Source: Azoarcus sp.
GTDB taxonomy: Bacteria > Pseudomonadota > Gammaproteobacteria > Burkholderiales > Rhodocyclaceae
Length of the DNA: 36,933 nucleotides
Assembly (NCBI GenBank): GCA_031257305.1
Contig: JAIRPB010000133.1
Span: 1 to 36,933, forward strand
Reading direction: 5' to 3'
Position numbers and translations under genes: made by a program. This document shows positions 8,948-18,802 of this stretch, piece after piece. The number at the start of each line of letters is the position of its first letter. Within the stretch, counting starts at the first letter, position 1. A model generated the notes under the pieces. The model made no database searches. It was not told the origin of the DNA and was given only the letters and a program-made list of their open reading frames with translations.

Positions 8948-10044
8948 AATGCCGCATCCATTGTTTTCTGAACCTCACGGCGACGATACCAGAACGGCGT
9001 CACCACAGAACGGCGGTAGAAAAGCAACGCAAACAATGGCAAAACCACCAGATGCGGAAGAATTAGCCCCGATACAAATGATAAATTGCCTTTTGATACC
9101 GAGTTTTGGCATAAAAGAATAGCGTTGTTATAAATTAGGCAAATCAAAATAGCCAATAATAAACTGTTCGTGCGCCCAGCACGGGGATTCACAAAAGATA
9201 GCGGAATCGCTAATAGCGCCAGAAACAACGTTGCCAGCGGCGAATTAATCCGGTAGCCCAATTCACTTAAATTATTGGCATCCATTTGTTCCAGCAAATC
9301 AAACGTGGAGCGGCCCCGCGTTTTGGAATAAGGCGTGGATTGCCGGTTTGTTTCAATGCGCACTTGGGCACGGTCAAATTCCATAATCCGGTATTCCACC
9401 GAACCGGGACGCCCTTCATAGCGCCGCCCATGCTCAAGCACAACGTAACGGTCCCCCTCTTTGTCTGTTTTGAGTACGCCCGTCTCGGCGCCGACCACAA
9501 TCAGTTTGCCGTCCTTTTCTTCGCTCACAAAAACATTGCGTACCCGGCCATCCTTGCTGGCCTCCCCAAAAAAAACTCTCGCCGCGCCGGCAGATTCACG
9601 GAATACCCCCGGTGCCACTTGGACATCATCCCGGCTTTCTAGCTTTTCTTTGTAATCGTGGCTTTTCTCAAATGCCCAAGGGCAGAGAAATAACGTTGCA
9701 CAGCCTGTTAGCAACATTAACGGTATGGCAAAACGCAAGACGGGCGAAATCCAAGCCGAAAGCGGCTGGCCCGAAGCAAACCACACCACCATTTCGGAAT
9801 CGCGCCAGACGCGGGAGAGCGCCAGCAACACCCCTAAAAACGCCGTGACGGTGAGCACGACGGGCAGGTTGGTTAATACGCCAAACCCAATCAGCGCCAG
9901 CACCGCATCCGCAGGAACGCCGCCGCCCGCGACTTGTCCTAACAGGCGGATAAGCACAACCGTAACCGCCACCAGCACCAGCGTAACGAACACCGCCGCC
10001 GCGACTTGGGTAAATTCCCGCTGAAGGGTACGGCGGAAAATCAT
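8944..10044 (-). CDS. lptF: LPS export ABC transporter permease LptF
   Basis: MIFRRTLQREFTQVAAAVFVTLVLVAVTVVLIRLLGQVAGGGV...DSEMVVWFASGQPL; adjacent to lptG. Confidence 0.95.
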   Translation of the reverse strand: MIFRRTLQREFTQVAAAVFVTLVLVAVTVVLIRLLGQVAGGGVPADAVLALIGFGVLTNLPVVLTVTAFLGVLLALSRVWRDSEMVVWFASGQPLSAWISPVLRFAIPLMLLTGCATLFLCPWAFEKSHDYKEKLESRDDVQVAPGVFRESAGAARVFFGEASKDGRVRNVFVSEEKDGKLIVVGAETGVLKTDKEGDRYVVLEHGRRYEGRPGSVEYRIMEFDRAQVRIETNRQSTPYSKTRGRSTFDLLEQMDANNLSELGYRINSPLATLFLALLAIPLSFVNPRAGRTNSLLLAILICLIYNNAILLCQNSVSKGNLSFVSGLILPHLVVLPLFALLFYRRSVVTPFWYRRREVQKTMDAAL

Positions 10045-10189
10045 CGTTTAATCACCCAGAAAAAATTCAAGGGAAGGGAGAACTGCATCTTTGACGGGCA
10101 TCACTCAAACAAGACATAATCGGTCGTTCTGCGTATCCACATCATTTTGATTAAAAGCGCACTTTCGCAATCCCATTGGAGCAAACCCT

Positions 10190-11716
10190 GTGGAATTTAC
10201 CATAAAGCCCCGTTCACCCGAAAAACTGAAAACCGGCCTCCTCTGCCTGCCTGTTTTCGCCAACGCCCCGCTGCCCTCGCTGGCAAGCAAAGTGGACGAA
10301 GCCTGCCAAGGGCTGCTTTCCGCCGTCATCGCTTCTGGCGATTTGGAAGAAAAAGCCGGTTCCACCCTGCTTCTTCATGGCGTAACAGGCGTTGCCGCCG
10401 AAAGAATCCTGCTGTCCAGTTTGGGGCCATCCGCCGCATTCAACGAAAAAGCATGGTTCGATACGCTTTCCGCTATCGGCACGGCCCTTGCCGAGACGCC
10501 CGCTAAAGAAGCCGCCATCGCTATTGACGGAGCCGCCCTGCCGCGCAATCCCGTTTGGGCATTACGTCAGGCAGGACGCATCATCGCGGACCGCGCCTAT
10601 CGGTTTAACGCGCCCCGCGCCCAAGAAAACAAAAAACGCGGGGCACAGGAAATCTCATTCCTCTTCTCCGCAACGCCCGACGAATCCCAAAAAGAAGCCC
10701 TCCGCCAAGGCCAATCCATTGCTGCGGGCATGGCCCTAGCAAAAGACCTTGGCAACCTCGGCGGCAACGTCTGCACCCCCGCTTATCTGGCAGAAACAGC
10801 CCGGGCGCTAGGTAAGCAGTTTGGGTTCAAAGTAGATGTGCTCGTCCCCGACGACATAGAAAAACTCGGCATGGGGGCGTTTCTATCGGTCGCGCGCGGC
10901 TCGCGCCAAGAACCACGGCTCATCGTCATGCACTACCGTGGCGCGGGTACGCCCGATTCAAGCAAAAAATCTAAAAAGAAAACGTCCCCCCAAAACGCCC
11001 CCATCGTCCTAGTCGGCAAAGGCATTACCTTCGACTCCGGCGGCATCTCGCTCAAACCCGGCGCAGAAATGGACGAAATGAAATACGACATGTGCGGTGC
11101 GGCCAGCGTTATCGGCGCAATCAAAGCCGCCGCGCTCATGGAACTGCCCATTGACATCATCGGCATCATCCCTGCAACCGAGAATATGCCAGGCGGCAAC
11201 GCCTCCCGTCCCGGCGATGTCGTGCGCTCCCTGTCCGGCCAAACCATCGAAATCCTCAATACAGATGCTGAAGGCCGCCTGATTCTCTGCGACGCCCTCA
11301 CTTATGCCGAGCGTTTCAAGCCCGGCTGCGTCATCGACATCGCCACGCTTACCGGGGCCTGCGTGGTAGCCTTGGGCAGGATTCCCAGCGGCTTGCTCTC
11401 CACCGACGACGCGCTCGCGGACGAACTCACGCGCTGCGGCAACGACTCCGCCGACCGCGTATGGCGTCTCCCGCTTTGGGACGAGTACCAAGATTTGCTC
11501 AAAAGCAACTTTGCCGATATGGCCAATATCGGAGGCCGTTGGGGCGGCACCATCACCGCCGCCGCTTTTCTGTCGCGCTTTGCCGGCTCATACAAATGGG
11601 CGCACCTCGACATCGCAGGAACCGCTTGGAATACCGGAGAAAACAAAGGCGCCACCGGGCGTCCCCTGCCCCTGCTCGGTGAATTCCTCATCGGGCGGGC
11701 AGCGCGGCAACACTAA
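10190..11716 (+). CDS. pepA: Leucyl aminopeptidase (cytosol aminopeptidase, M17)
   Basis: VGKGITFDSGGISLKPGAEMDEMKYDMCGAASVIG...NTDAEGRLILCDALTYAE. Confidence 0.97.
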   Translation: MEFTIKPRSPEKLKTGLLCLPVFANAPLPSLASKVDEACQGLLSAVIASGDLEEKAGSTLLLHGVTGVAAERILLSSLGPSAAFNEKAWFDTLSAIGTALAETPAKEAAIAIDGAALPRNPVWALRQAGRIIADRAYRFNAPRAQENKKRGAQEISFLFSATPDESQKEALRQGQSIAAGMALAKDLGNLGGNVCTPAYLAETARALGKQFGFKVDVLVPDDIEKLGMGAFLSVARGSRQEPRLIVMHYRGAGTPDSSKKSKKKTSPQNAPIVLVGKGITFDSGGISLKPGAEMDEMKYDMCGAASVIGAIKAAALMELPIDIIGIIPATENMPGGNASRPGDVVRSLSGQTIEILNTDAEGRLILCDALTYAERFKPGCVIDIATLTGACVVALGRIPSGLLSTDDALADELTRCGNDSADRVWRLPLWDEYQDLLKSNFADMANIGGRWGGTITAAAFLSRFAGSYKWAHLDIAGTAWNTGENKGATGRPLPLLGEFLIGRAARQH

Positions 11717-11734
11717 ACCTCTGCGGGCAATCAC

Positions 11735-12169
11735 ATGACAAAGGTCCGTTTTTACCTTTATGCCAGCAACCCGCTTGAATCCGTCTGCGAATTGGTAGGC
11801 AATGTCTATCGTGGCGGGCACAAAGCCGCCATCATCTGCCCAGATGCCGGCGTAGCGCAAAAACTTGACCAACTTTTGTGGATAAGGGAAAACACAAGTT
11901 TTATCCCCCATGTTATGAGCAACTCTCCGCTCGCAGCGGAAACTCCCGTTGTAATTGGGCTGGTAGGCGAAAAAAATTGGCCCCATACCGACGTGCTTTT
12001 CAATATCGCCGATGCCCTACCCGATGGTTACGAGCGTTTTCGCGTTGTGAATGAAGTCGTAGGCAAAAGTGAAACCGAACTCGCCCCAGCGCGCATACGC
12101 TGGAAGCACTACAAACAGCAGCAACTCACGCTCACAAAATTTGATGCCGAACGCAGGATAGCAATATGA
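11735..12169 (+). CDS. holC: DNA polymerase III chi subunit
   Basis: MTKVRFYLYASNPLESVCELVGNVYRGGHKAAIICPDAGVAQKLDQLLWIRENTSFIPH; follows pepA. Confidence 0.92.
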   Translation: MTKVRFYLYASNPLESVCELVGNVYRGGHKAAIICPDAGVAQKLDQLLWIRENTSFIPHVMSNSPLAAETPVVIGLVGEKNWPHTDVLFNIADALPDGYERFRVVNEVVGKSETELAPARIRWKHYKQQQLTLTKFDAERRIAI

Positions 12170-13071
12170 CTTCTCGCTCCAGCCCAAACGAACCTTTCGG
12201 ACACTCTGGGCATTCCGAATTAGACGTTGCCTCTACCCTCATCAGCGAAGCCAATGCCCTACTGCGTATGCACGGCGAAGACCCCCGCAACGACGGCACA
12301 GGCGACGATTTGCCTGTCTTAACAGAAGTCATTTTCGACCTTGGGGAAAACAACCCGTCCTCCGCCCCCGCCGCCCCCAAACCGCGCCCGCCCGCCCCGC
12401 AGCGCCCGTCGGCACCGCCCCGTCCGCAATTGCCTCCTTCAACGGCGGCCAGCGCGCCTAGCGCACCCAAACCGCCGCAAGCCGCAGCGCGCCCCGCCGC
12501 AACGCCCAAAGCCCCTTCTCCCCCGCAAGCGCCCAAACCGCAAATAGGCGCGGCGGCTCGCCCAGCAACCCCTCCTCTGGCGGGCCTCATTTCCCGCCCG
12601 CCGCTCTCAACGCCGCCCTTTGCTTTCGCCAGCGTCCCTTTGGCCGTATCACAAACCGGGCCGCATGCAGGCACGGCAACCCTGCAACCGTCCCCGCCCG
12701 CGCAAACCGCAACGAACGCACCAGAAGTATCCCTCCCGCCGCCCCTGAAACGTCCGCCTCCGCCGCCGCCCCCAAAAGCTCCGCAACCGCCCCCACAACC
12801 GCCCAAAGCCGTCCCGCAAAATATCGGCATCCCTCACCGCGCCATCGCCGAAGAACTCAAGATGCTCGATACCCTCATCATCGGCGAAGTGGAAACTTGG
12901 TTACGCGATGAACTCCCCGCGCTGGTCGTGCGCGAAATCGCCAAACTCAACGAACGCCTACGCACAGACGCCATCACGCACCTGCGGGCCACACTGCTTC
13001 CGCGTATCTCGGACCACATCACCGAACAAATCGACAAACTCGCCCGCCACGAACCGGGCACAAAACAGTAA
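12166..13071 (+). CDS. Hypothetical protein with long Pro/Ala-rich linker between two conserved-looking ends (DUF2486-like by position)
   Basis: 4-nt overlap with holC; N-term LISEANALLRMHGEDPRN...DLPVLTEVIFDLGE; low-complexity P/A region; C-term amphipathic helix LIIGEVETWLRDELPALVVREIAKLNERLRTDAITHLRATLLPRISDHITEQID. Confidence 0.75.
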   Translation: MTSRSSPNEPFGHSGHSELDVASTLISEANALLRMHGEDPRNDGTGDDLPVLTEVIFDLGENNPSSAPAAPKPRPPAPQRPSAPPRPQLPPSTAASAPSAPKPPQAAARPAATPKAPSPPQAPKPQIGAAARPATPPLAGLISRPPLSTPPFAFASVPLAVSQTGPHAGTATLQPSPPAQTATNAPEVSLPPPLKRPPPPPPPKAPQPPPQPPKAVPQNIGIPHRAIAEELKMLDTLIIGEVETWLRDELPALVVREIAKLNERLRTDAITHLRATLLPRISDHITEQIDKLARHEPGTKQ

Positions 13072-13082
13072 CCCCCGCTGCC

Positions 13083-14351
13083 TCACCCGCCCCAAACCGG
13101 AAACTGAACGACCGGCCTTTCCCCGCGCATCAGTGCCGCAAGTACGGATGCCGAGCCGCATGAAAGCGTCCAGCCTAATGTTCCATGCCCGGTGTTGAAC
13201 CAAAGATTGGCATGATGGCCGCGCCCGATAACGGGTACGCCGCCGGGCATCATCGGGCGCAGGCCGGCCCAAGGCGTGACGTTACCGGGGTCGATAGCAC
13301 CGGGCAGGCGCAATTCAACCCACTCCTGCATGGCGGCAATCCGTGCAGGGTCAATCGTGAGGCTGTCGTCATTGAGTTCCGCCGTTCCCGCCACGCGCAA
13401 ACGGTTGCCCAGACGTGAACAGACGATGCGGCGGGATTCATCCGTCAGACTCATTTGCGGAGCACACGCGGCGTCGCGTATTGGCGCGGTCATCGAATAG
13501 CCTTTGAGCGGAAAAATCGGCACGTTCTCACCGATTGGGCGCAACAGCCGTCTGCCGTCGCTGGCCAGACAAACCACAAAGGCATCGGCGGATAACGTCT
13601 CAACGGCATTGGCACGGCGGATGTCGATGCCGCCAATACGCCCGCCGCTGGCACAAAGGCGTTCGATGTGTGCGCCGTAATGGAAGCGCACCCCATTGGC
13701 CGCAAGCGCCTCGGCGAGTGCCTGGCTAAAACGCATCGCATCACCCGATTCGTCATGGGGCGCATACAGGCCGCCCGCCAAACGGGAAACGCAGGCGGCA
13801 AGCGCCGGTTCTGTCTGTGCGCATTGTTCGGCCGTCAGCGAACGGAGTTCGATGCCGAAATGAGCCAGTTCGCCCACGCGGGTTTGTGCTTGCCTAAACG
13901 ATGCCCGCTCAAAGAAAAGATGCAGAATGCCCCTTGCCCGCGCATCGTAAGCCTCCTCCGCAATGCCGGCCGCCTGCCTCAGACGGCGCAGTTCAGAGAG
14001 GCTATGGACAGCCAGCGCGGCAATGGCGGCGGTATTTCTGCGGGTACGCCACGGCAAGCATTCGCGCAAAAAACGGGCAATCCATTGCCACTGCGCCCAA
14101 TCAAACCTTGGCTGCCATTTCAGCGGCGCATCGGCGCGCCCTAGCCAGCGCAGCGCAACCCACGGCGCGGAAGGATTGGCCCAAGGCTCTGGATGGCTCA
14201 CCGACACCTGCCCGCCGTTGGCAAAACTGGTTTCCTGCGCCGGAGACTCTTGGCGGTCGACTACGCTCACCTCAAAACCCGCCTGACGCAGAAACCAAGC
14301 AGTGGTGACGCCAGTAATACCGGCACCGAGTACGATGACCTTCTTAGACAT
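13083..14351 (-). CDS. dadA: D-amino-acid dehydrogenase-like FAD-dependent oxidoreductase
   Basis: MSKKVIVLGAGITGVTTAWFLRQAGFEVSVVDRQ...ETSFANGGQVSVSHPEPWANP...PWAGLRPMMPGGVPVIG...NTGHGTLGWTLSCGSA. Confidence 0.85.
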   Translation of the reverse strand: MSKKVIVLGAGITGVTTAWFLRQAGFEVSVVDRQESPAQETSFANGGQVSVSHPEPWANPSAPWVALRWLGRADAPLKWQPRFDWAQWQWIARFLRECLPWRTRRNTAAIAALAVHSLSELRRLRQAAGIAEEAYDARARGILHLFFERASFRQAQTRVGELAHFGIELRSLTAEQCAQTEPALAACVSRLAGGLYAPHDESGDAMRFSQALAEALAANGVRFHYGAHIERLCASGGRIGGIDIRRANAVETLSADAFVVCLASDGRRLLRPIGENVPIFPLKGYSMTAPIRDAACAPQMSLTDESRRIVCSRLGNRLRVAGTAELNDDSLTIDPARIAAMQEWVELRLPGAIDPGNVTPWAGLRPMMPGGVPVIGRGHHANLWFNTGHGTLGWTLSCGSASVLAALMRGERPVVQFPVWGG

Positions 14352-14450
14352 AGGGGAAGCATCATACCCCAGCCCCCCTTGCAAAAAAGGCAGGGAAAAA
14401 ATCGCAAAATTTTGATGTATCCATCGAAAAAATTTGCGACTATCCCGCAC

Positions 14451-15182
14451 ATGAAACTTTTCATCTCCCCCCAATACCGCCCTCTGCTCGAAGGCAACGA
14501 ACTGGACAGTTTTGACGCGCTCTGGAATTTGTCCCTAGATAGTGTGGATGCCCCTAACGTTAACCGGGGCGGATGGAGCGAAGTGTTCCGCCTTGAGATT
14601 GAAGGTCAGGGATACTTTCTCAAACGCCAAAGCAACCATCTCACAAGAAACATCCTCCCCCTGCTCCGGGAACCTACCTTTGTGCGCGAGTTCCGCAATC
14701 TCCAGCGGCTTCAAGCGCACGGCGTACCCACGCTTGAAGTCGTGTTCTTTGCGCACAACCCGCTTCCGGGCGATAACCGGGCCATTCTCATGACCCGCGA
14801 ACTGGACGGCTGGTTTCCGTTTGATTACTGGCTAAACAACTGGTCCGCCCGTCCCGAAACTTTACGTAGCCAATTGCTGGCCGCTTGCGGAAAACTCGCC
14901 CGCCAAACTTACGCGGCGGGGCTGGTTCACGGCTGTTTTTATCCCAAACATGTCTTTCTTCATCCCCGGCAAACCGATGGCGGTTTTGACGCCGCGCTCA
15001 TCGACCTCGAAAAAGCCCATCCCGCATGGATGCACTGGCACGGCATCAGCAAAGATATTGGACAATTCATCCGCCACAGCCCCGGCTTATCCGAAAGCGA
15101 CCTCAATACTTTGCTCGCGGCTTGGCAAAATTGCCCCCCAGACAGCGCCGAAGTCCGCCGATGGCGCAAAGTTATTCAGTGA
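14451..15182 (+). CDS. InaA/WaaP-like lipopolysaccharide kinase family protein
   Basis: MKLFISPQYRPLLEGNELDSFDALWNL...GWSEVFRLEIEGQGYFLKRQ...LVHGCFYPKHVFL...ALIDLEKAH kinase-like motifs; ORF track start at 14193 is probably too far upstream. Confidence 0.8.
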   Translation: MKLFISPQYRPLLEGNELDSFDALWNLSLDSVDAPNVNRGGWSEVFRLEIEGQGYFLKRQSNHLTRNILPLLREPTFVREFRNLQRLQAHGVPTLEVVFFAHNPLPGDNRAILMTRELDGWFPFDYWLNNWSARPETLRSQLLAACGKLARQTYAAGLVHGCFYPKHVFLHPRQTDGGFDAALIDLEKAHPAWMHWHGISKDIGQFIRHSPGLSESDLNTLLAAWQNCPPDSAEVRRWRKVIQ

Positions 15183-15233
15183 AATAGCCGCTCAAATAAA
15201 CACATTTCCAACCTCACTCTTCCCGGAGTTCCC

Positions 15234-16238
15234 ATGCAACAACGTATTGGCTTAACCCAGTTTTTAGTTAACGAGCAACACGCAGGCCGTATTACGGCTG
15301 ATTTGCGCCTGCTCCTCGAAATCACCGCACGGGCCGTCAGAACCATTGCCGCCATCGTTTCAAAAGGGGCGCTTGCTGACGCGCTAGGCGAAGCCGGCAC
15401 TGAAAACGTGCAAGGCGAAGTTCAGAAAAAACTCGATGTCACCGCCAATGAAATCATGCTCCAAGCCAATGAGTGGGGCGGGCATCTGGCGGCAATGGCA
15501 TCTGAAGAAATGGAAACTATTTTTCCAGTACCCACCGATTCCCAAAAGGGCAACTTCCTGCTGCTGTTCGACCCGCTCGATGGCTCTTCAAATATCGATG
15601 TCAACGTCACCATCGGCACTATTTTTTCGGTCCTGCGCAACCCCCGGGCACATCACGAAACCCCTGCCGAAGCGGATTTTCTCCAACCGGGCCACCAACA
15701 AGCCGCGGCCGGTTACGCCGCTTACGGCCCTTCCACGCTGCTTGTGCTCACCGTAGGCAATGGCGTACATGGCTTCACCTTATTGCGGGAAACGGGTGAA
15801 TTTATCTACACCCACCCGTTCATGACCATCCCGGAAGAAACCCGCGAGTACGCCATCAACGCCTCAAACGCCCGTTTTTGGGAAGAACCCGTAAAGCGTT
15901 ACATTGCCGAATTACAGCAAGGCAAAACCGGCCCGCGCGGCAGCGATTTCAACATGCGCTGGATTGCGTCGATGGTGGCAGACGTTCACCGCGTCCTCAC
16001 ACGCGGCGGCATTTTCATGTACCCCATCGACGAAAAATGCCGGGACAAAGGCGGCAAACTCCGCCTGATGTACGAAGCCAACCCCATGTCGATGCTCGTT
16101 GAACAAGCCGGCGGCGCGGCCACCACCGGCCGCGGGCGCATTCTCGATATTGTCCCGGAACGCCTGCATCAGCGCGTCCCCGTCATCCTAGGCTCCCGCA
16201 AAGAAGTCGAGCGGGTCACGGCTTATCACGGGGAGTGA
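15234..16238 (+). CDS. fbp: Class 1 fructose-1,6-bisphosphatase
   Basis: [26 protein letters not shown]...[23 protein letters not shown]...GGIFMYP...[20 protein letters not shown]. Confidence 0.97.
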   Translation: MQQRIGLTQFLVNEQHAGRITADLRLLLEITARAVRTIAAIVSKGALADALGEAGTENVQGEVQKKLDVTANEIMLQANEWGGHLAAMASEEMETIFPVPTDSQKGNFLLLFDPLDGSSNIDVNVTIGTIFSVLRNPRAHHETPAEADFLQPGHQQAAAGYAAYGPSTLLVLTVGNGVHGFTLLRETGEFIYTHPFMTIPEETREYAINASNARFWEEPVKRYIAELQQGKTGPRGSDFNMRWIASMVADVHRVLTRGGIFMYPIDEKCRDKGGKLRLMYEANPMSMLVEQAGGAATTGRGRILDIVPERLHQRVPVILGSRKEVERVTAYHGE

Positions 16239-16269
16239 ACAAAACCCCGTAAAAAACCGCTCAACCCCA

Positions 16270-16340
16270 AACCGCGAATGGACGCGAATAAACGCAAATA
16301 ACCCCAAAAAATTAGCGTTCCTTCGCGTTCATTCGCGGTT
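16270..16340. repeat. Large imperfect inverted repeat downstream of fbp
   Basis: aaccgcgaatggacgcgaataaacgcaaat - 11 nt - attagcgttccttcgcgttcattcgcggtt; 26 of 30 arm positions complementary by hand. Confidence 0.85.
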
Positions 16341-16357
16341 CGTTTTTTGCGCATTGT

Positions 16358-16390
16358 AAGGGGCGCAAGCGGGTTTCAAACCCGCCCCTT
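16358..16390 (+). terminator. Hairpin followed by T-rich tract, possible terminator / repeat module
   Basis: AAGGGGC-gcaagc-GGGTTT-c-AAACCC-GCCCCTT followed by cttttgtttt. Confidence 0.5.
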
Positions 16391-16458
16391 CTTTTGTTTT
16401 GCAAAGGCTTCAAAGTACAGTTGGCTTGGGGCGACAAGACAGCGCCTCTACGCAAATT

Positions 16459-16547
16459 CCCGTCATTGCGAGAAGCGAAGCGACGAAGCAATCCAGACTG
16501 TCCTCTGGGCGGGATTCTGGATTGCTTCGCTACGCTCGCAATGACGG
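16459..16547. repeat. Dispersed palindromic repeat, copy 3
   Basis: cccgtcattgcgagaagcgaagcgacgaagcaatcc...ggattgcttcgctacgctcgcaatgacgg. Confidence 0.88.
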
Positions 16548-16683
16548 ATGTTCTGTGATGGCTTGACGGCGGATACCGTATCTACAAAAAACAAATGCGG
16601 CCTGACTACCGGAGTACCCCTCTCCCCTTGTGGGAGAGGGTGGCGCGAAGCGCCGGGAGAGGGGCAGCGCCGTAAGGCGTCCG

Positions 16684-17646
16684 TTACCCTGTCAAATCTT
16701 CCCGGTGAAGCAAAAATATTCCTGATACGCCACTGTAGGTGGTGAGCCATGTGAAGGGCAGGTTTGGGAAGGCGTTTTCGACGAGGTGGCGGTTATGGCC
16801 TACTTCGACGGCAAGAATGCCGTTTGGGTGTAGGTATTGGGCGGCCTCTGCGATAAGGCGGCGGATGATGGTGAGGCCGTCCTCGCCCGCTGATAGGGCG
16901 AGGGTGGGTTCGTGCAGGTACTCGGGCGGGAGCGCCTCCATTGATTCGGCGGTGACGTAGGGCGGGTTGCAGAGGATGAGGTCGAATAGCCGGCCCCCTA
17001 GGGACTCGAAAAGGTCGCATTGAAAGAGTTCGATGCGGTCCTCAAGGCCGTAATCGGCGATATTGCGGACAGCGACATCTAGCGCGTCTTTTGAAATATC
17101 GGCGGCGGCGACGTCGGCATTGAGGAAGATTTCTGCCATCAAAATGGCTAGGCAGCCGGAGCCTGTGCAGAGGTCCAGTACGCTGGTGACGGTTTCGGGA
17201 TGGCCAATCCAAGAGGCCAAGACGCTGTTGTTGAGCTGTTCGCCAAAATAAGAACGCGGGATGATGACGCGCTCATCAACATAGAAACGATAGGCTCCCA
17301 GCCAGGCTTCATTGACGAGGTAGGCGGTGGGAATGCGTTTGCTGGCGCGGCGTTCGATGTTGTCGAAGAGCGCGGCACGTTCAGCGGACGGGATGCAGGC
17401 GTCCAGAAAAGTATCTAAGCGGTCTGGCGGCAGCGCCAGCGTGGCAAAGATAAGCCATGTAGCTTCGTCAAACGTGTTGTCGACCCCGTGACCACAAAAA
17501 ATGTGGGCACGGTTAAAGCGCGTCACGGCGTAGCGTAGCCAGTCGCGCACGGTAACGAGTTCGGCTAGGAGTTCGTCGTGGCCTAATTCTTCTTCTGCCG
17601 CAGGCACGCACCCGCATTGGCAGTGGTTTTCAGGATGCTCGTTCAT
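16684..17646 (-). CDS. prmB: 50S ribosomal protein L3 glutamine methyltransferase
   Basis: [19 protein letters not shown]...[38 protein letters not shown]; upstream of it dapE on the same strand. Confidence 0.92.
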   Translation of the reverse strand: MNEHPENHCQCGCVPAAEEELGHDELLAELVTVRDWLRYAVTRFNRAHIFCGHGVDNTFDEATWLIFATLALPPDRLDTFLDACIPSAERAALFDNIERRASKRIPTAYLVNEAWLGAYRFYVDERVIIPRSYFGEQLNNSVLASWIGHPETVTSVLDLCTGSGCLAILMAEIFLNADVAAADISKDALDVAVRNIADYGLEDRIELFQCDLFESLGGRLFDLILCNPPYVTAESMEALPPEYLHEPTLALSAGEDGLTIIRRLIAEAAQYLHPNGILAVEVGHNRHLVENAFPNLPFTWLTTYSGVSGIFLLHREDLTG

Positions 17647-18802
17647 TGGGTTTCTCCGCACCTAGGAGCGAGGCCAAGATACGGCGGTAGATGTCAGTTA
17701 GCAACGGAATGTCTGCCAGCGCGACGCATTCGTTTGTTTTGTGGATGGTGGCGTTAATCGGGCCAAATTCAGCAACTTCAGGGCAAATGTCGGCAATAAA
17801 ACGCCCGTCGGACGTGCCGCCGCTGGTTGAGAGCGCCGGTTCAATGCCAGTGACGCTACGGATGGCGGTGCACATGGCTTCAATTAACGGGCCGCGTTTG
17901 GTTAGAAAAGGTTTGCCGGAAAGCTGCCACTGGATGCGGTAGTCCAAGCCGTGGCGGTTAAAGAGGGCTTCTGTGCGGGCTTTAAGGGATTCGGCACTGG
18001 AGGCAGGGGCAAAACGGAAGTTAAACAGCACTTCGCATTCGCCGGGAATAACGTTGTTTGCGCCTGTTCCGGCGTGGATGTTGGAGACTTGGCAAGTAGT
18101 GGGCGGGAAATAGTCATCGCCAGTGTCCCACTGCGTGGCAACCAGTTCTGTCAGCGCGGGAGCCAGCGCGTGGATGGGGTTGCGGGCGCGTTCTGGGTAA
18201 GCAACGTGCCCTTGTTGCCCTTGGACATGCAGGATGGCGGAAAGCGACCCCCGGCGGCCGTTTTTGAGGGTGTCGCCAAACTGGGCGTTGGAAGAGGGTT
18301 CGGCAACGATGCAGGCATCTATCCGTTCGCCCCGCGCTTTAAGGGCTTCGACTACTTTCACTGTGCCCTGCGTGGCAACGCCTTCTTCATCTGACGTAAG
18401 GAGTACGCCGATGCTGCCGGGATGGTTGGGATATTCGGACACAAACGTTTCAATGGCAGCAATAAAGGCCGCGAGCGGGGTTTTCATGTCTGCCGCGCCG
18501 CGCCCGTAAAGAAAACCTTCGCGGATTGTGGGGGTGAAAGGCGGGCTATCCCAAGCGTTTTCCGGGCCGGGCGGGACAACATCCACATGCCCCGCAAAAC
18601 AAATAACGGGTTTCGCCGTGCCGCGCCGTGCCCAGAGGTTGCTGACGCCTTGGCTATCAAACCGTTCAATCTGAAAACCTAGCGCCGCCAGACGTTGGGA
18701 CAACAGAGCAAAACAACCCGCTTCGTCTGGCGTGAGGGAGGGGCGCGCAATTAACTCAAGCGCCAGCGCCACGGCTGGATGGCGGGTTAAGGCTGGACTC
18801 AT
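17630..18802 (-). CDS. dapE: Succinyl-diaminopimelate desuccinylase
   Basis: [18 protein letters not shown]...[47 protein letters not shown]...LLTSDEEG...[11 protein letters not shown]. Confidence 0.95.
   Translation of the reverse strand: MSPALTRHPAVALALELIARPSLTPDEAGCFALLSQRLAALGFQIERFDSQGVSNLWARRGTAKPVICFAGHVDVVPPGPENAWDSPPFTPTIREGFLYGRGAADMKTPLAAFIAAIETFVSEYPNHPGSIGVLLTSDEEGVATQGTVKVVEALKARGERIDACIVAEPSSNAQFGDTLKNGRRGSLSAILHVQGQQGHVAYPERARNPIHALAPALTELVATQWDTGDDYFPPTTCQVSNIHAGTGANNVIPGECEVLFNFRFAPASSAESLKARTEALFNRHGLDYRIQWQLSGKPFLTKRGPLIEAMCTAIRSVTGIEPALSTSGGTSDGRFIADICPEVAEFGPINATIHKTNECVALADIPLLTDIYRRILASLLGAEKPNERAS

Noticed and set aside
12132-12830. Gly-rich 232-aa minus-strand ORF opposite the Pro-rich linker
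   Set aside because: It is the antisense artefact of the Pro/Ala-rich CDS at 12166-13071 (CCN codons read as GGN).
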